A stretch of DNA of 64,000 nucleotides, from the NCBI RefSeq assembly GCF_020735385.1, contig NZ_CP085953.1, forward strand, positions 1,736,001 to 1,800,000, written 5' to 3'. This stretch comes from Granulicatella elegans. Its GTDB lineage: Bacteria; Bacillota; Bacilli; Lactobacillales; Aerococcaceae. The notes beneath the pieces were generated by a model. The model was not told where the DNA came from and ran no database searches. It saw only the letters and a list, made by a program, of their open reading frames with translations. The translations under genes and the position numbers were made by a program. This document shows, piece by piece, positions 63,878 through 64,000 of the stretch (position 1 is the stretch's first letter; every line of letters starts with the position of its first letter).

Positions 63878-64000
63878 TAGCGAAAAGGTTTTCGTTTTAT
63901 AATTTTTACATTTTCTTCTCCGACAATATTAGAAATGGCTTTTAAAGTTTCAGCATCGACAACTATTCCAGAGTTAAAATTCATTTTTAGAACCTGATCT
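63878..64000 (-). CDS. dnaE: C-terminal end of a probable DNA polymerase III alpha subunit
   Basis: The last 40 codons of a gene enter the window at 64000 and stop with TAA at 63880-63878. They read VLKMNFNSGIVVDAETLKAI, then SNIVGEENVKIIKRKPFR. The tail LKxIxxxxGEENVxxI resembles the DnaE C-terminus, and dnaE lies directly upstream of pfkA-pyk in many Lactobacillales. With so little sequence the identification rests mainly on gene order. The 82 bases between it and pfkA probably carry the pfkA promoter. Confidence 0.55.

Overview
The window is AT-rich DNA of a low-GC Gram-positive bacterium of the order Lactobacillales. T-box leaders sit before glyQS and alaS. IreB, CvfB, MltG, a class Ib ribonucleotide reductase and the dnaE end-pfkA-pyk and lexA/DUF896/tkt orders are all typical of that group. 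A LytC-like choline-binding lysozyme together with a choline uptake and activation cluster suggests phosphocholine-decorated wall polymers. My best guess is a Granulicatella-like or streptococcus-like oral organism. That is inference from gene content, not an identification.

Layout. 1-11 kb: glyS (partial) and glyQ with a T-box, tag, nrdEF with paired NrdR boxes, an orphan CopY repressor, a GH25 choline-binding lysozyme and an M16C protease preceded by a 39-codon ORF. 11.2-13.6 kb: an LPETG surface protein behind an unusual leader holding a promoter, a short ORF built on ten AAGAC repeats, and a terminator. 13.7-24.5 kb: three housekeeping runs (tsaE to murB and an ECF S component; punA-scpAB-rluB; cvfB-fur-xerD-deoB). 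24.7-28.7 kb: the lic-like cluster (BCCT transporter, LicC-like cytidylyltransferase, and an HTH-nucleotidyltransferase-choline kinase fusion). 29-37.5 kb: tRNA-Arg, dacA, greA, udk, mltG, DUF1292, ruvX, ireB and alaS.

37.6-42.7 kb is three insertion sequences nested in one another: ISL3 inside IS1182 inside an IS1202-type element. Inverted repeats mark all three, and target duplications mark the ISL3 and IS1202-type layers. It sits directly upstream of the alaS promoter. A decayed hicAB toxin-antitoxin pair follows. 43.8-50.2 kb is ymdB-mutS-mutL-msrB-nudix. An intact IS3-family element (50.3-51.9 kb) separates it from azlCD. 53.1-58.1 kb is a foreign surface-protein island: ISL3 ends, a VaFE/SpaA-like wall protein, an IS110 fragment, a class B sortase and a 5'-truncated G5 wall protein. 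Both wall proteins end in an unusual PxTYDPGIG-type sorting signal. 58.1-64 kb is tkt, DUF896, lexA, pyk, pfkA and the end of a probable dnaE.

The most noteworthy observation is the leader at 13.3-13.6 kb. The number of AAGAC units sets whether a ribosome stops before, or translates through, a terminator placed ahead of the adhesin gene. This would give phase-variable attenuation. A second is a family of four structured intergenic repeats, each lying 3' of a minus-strand gene in the same orientation.
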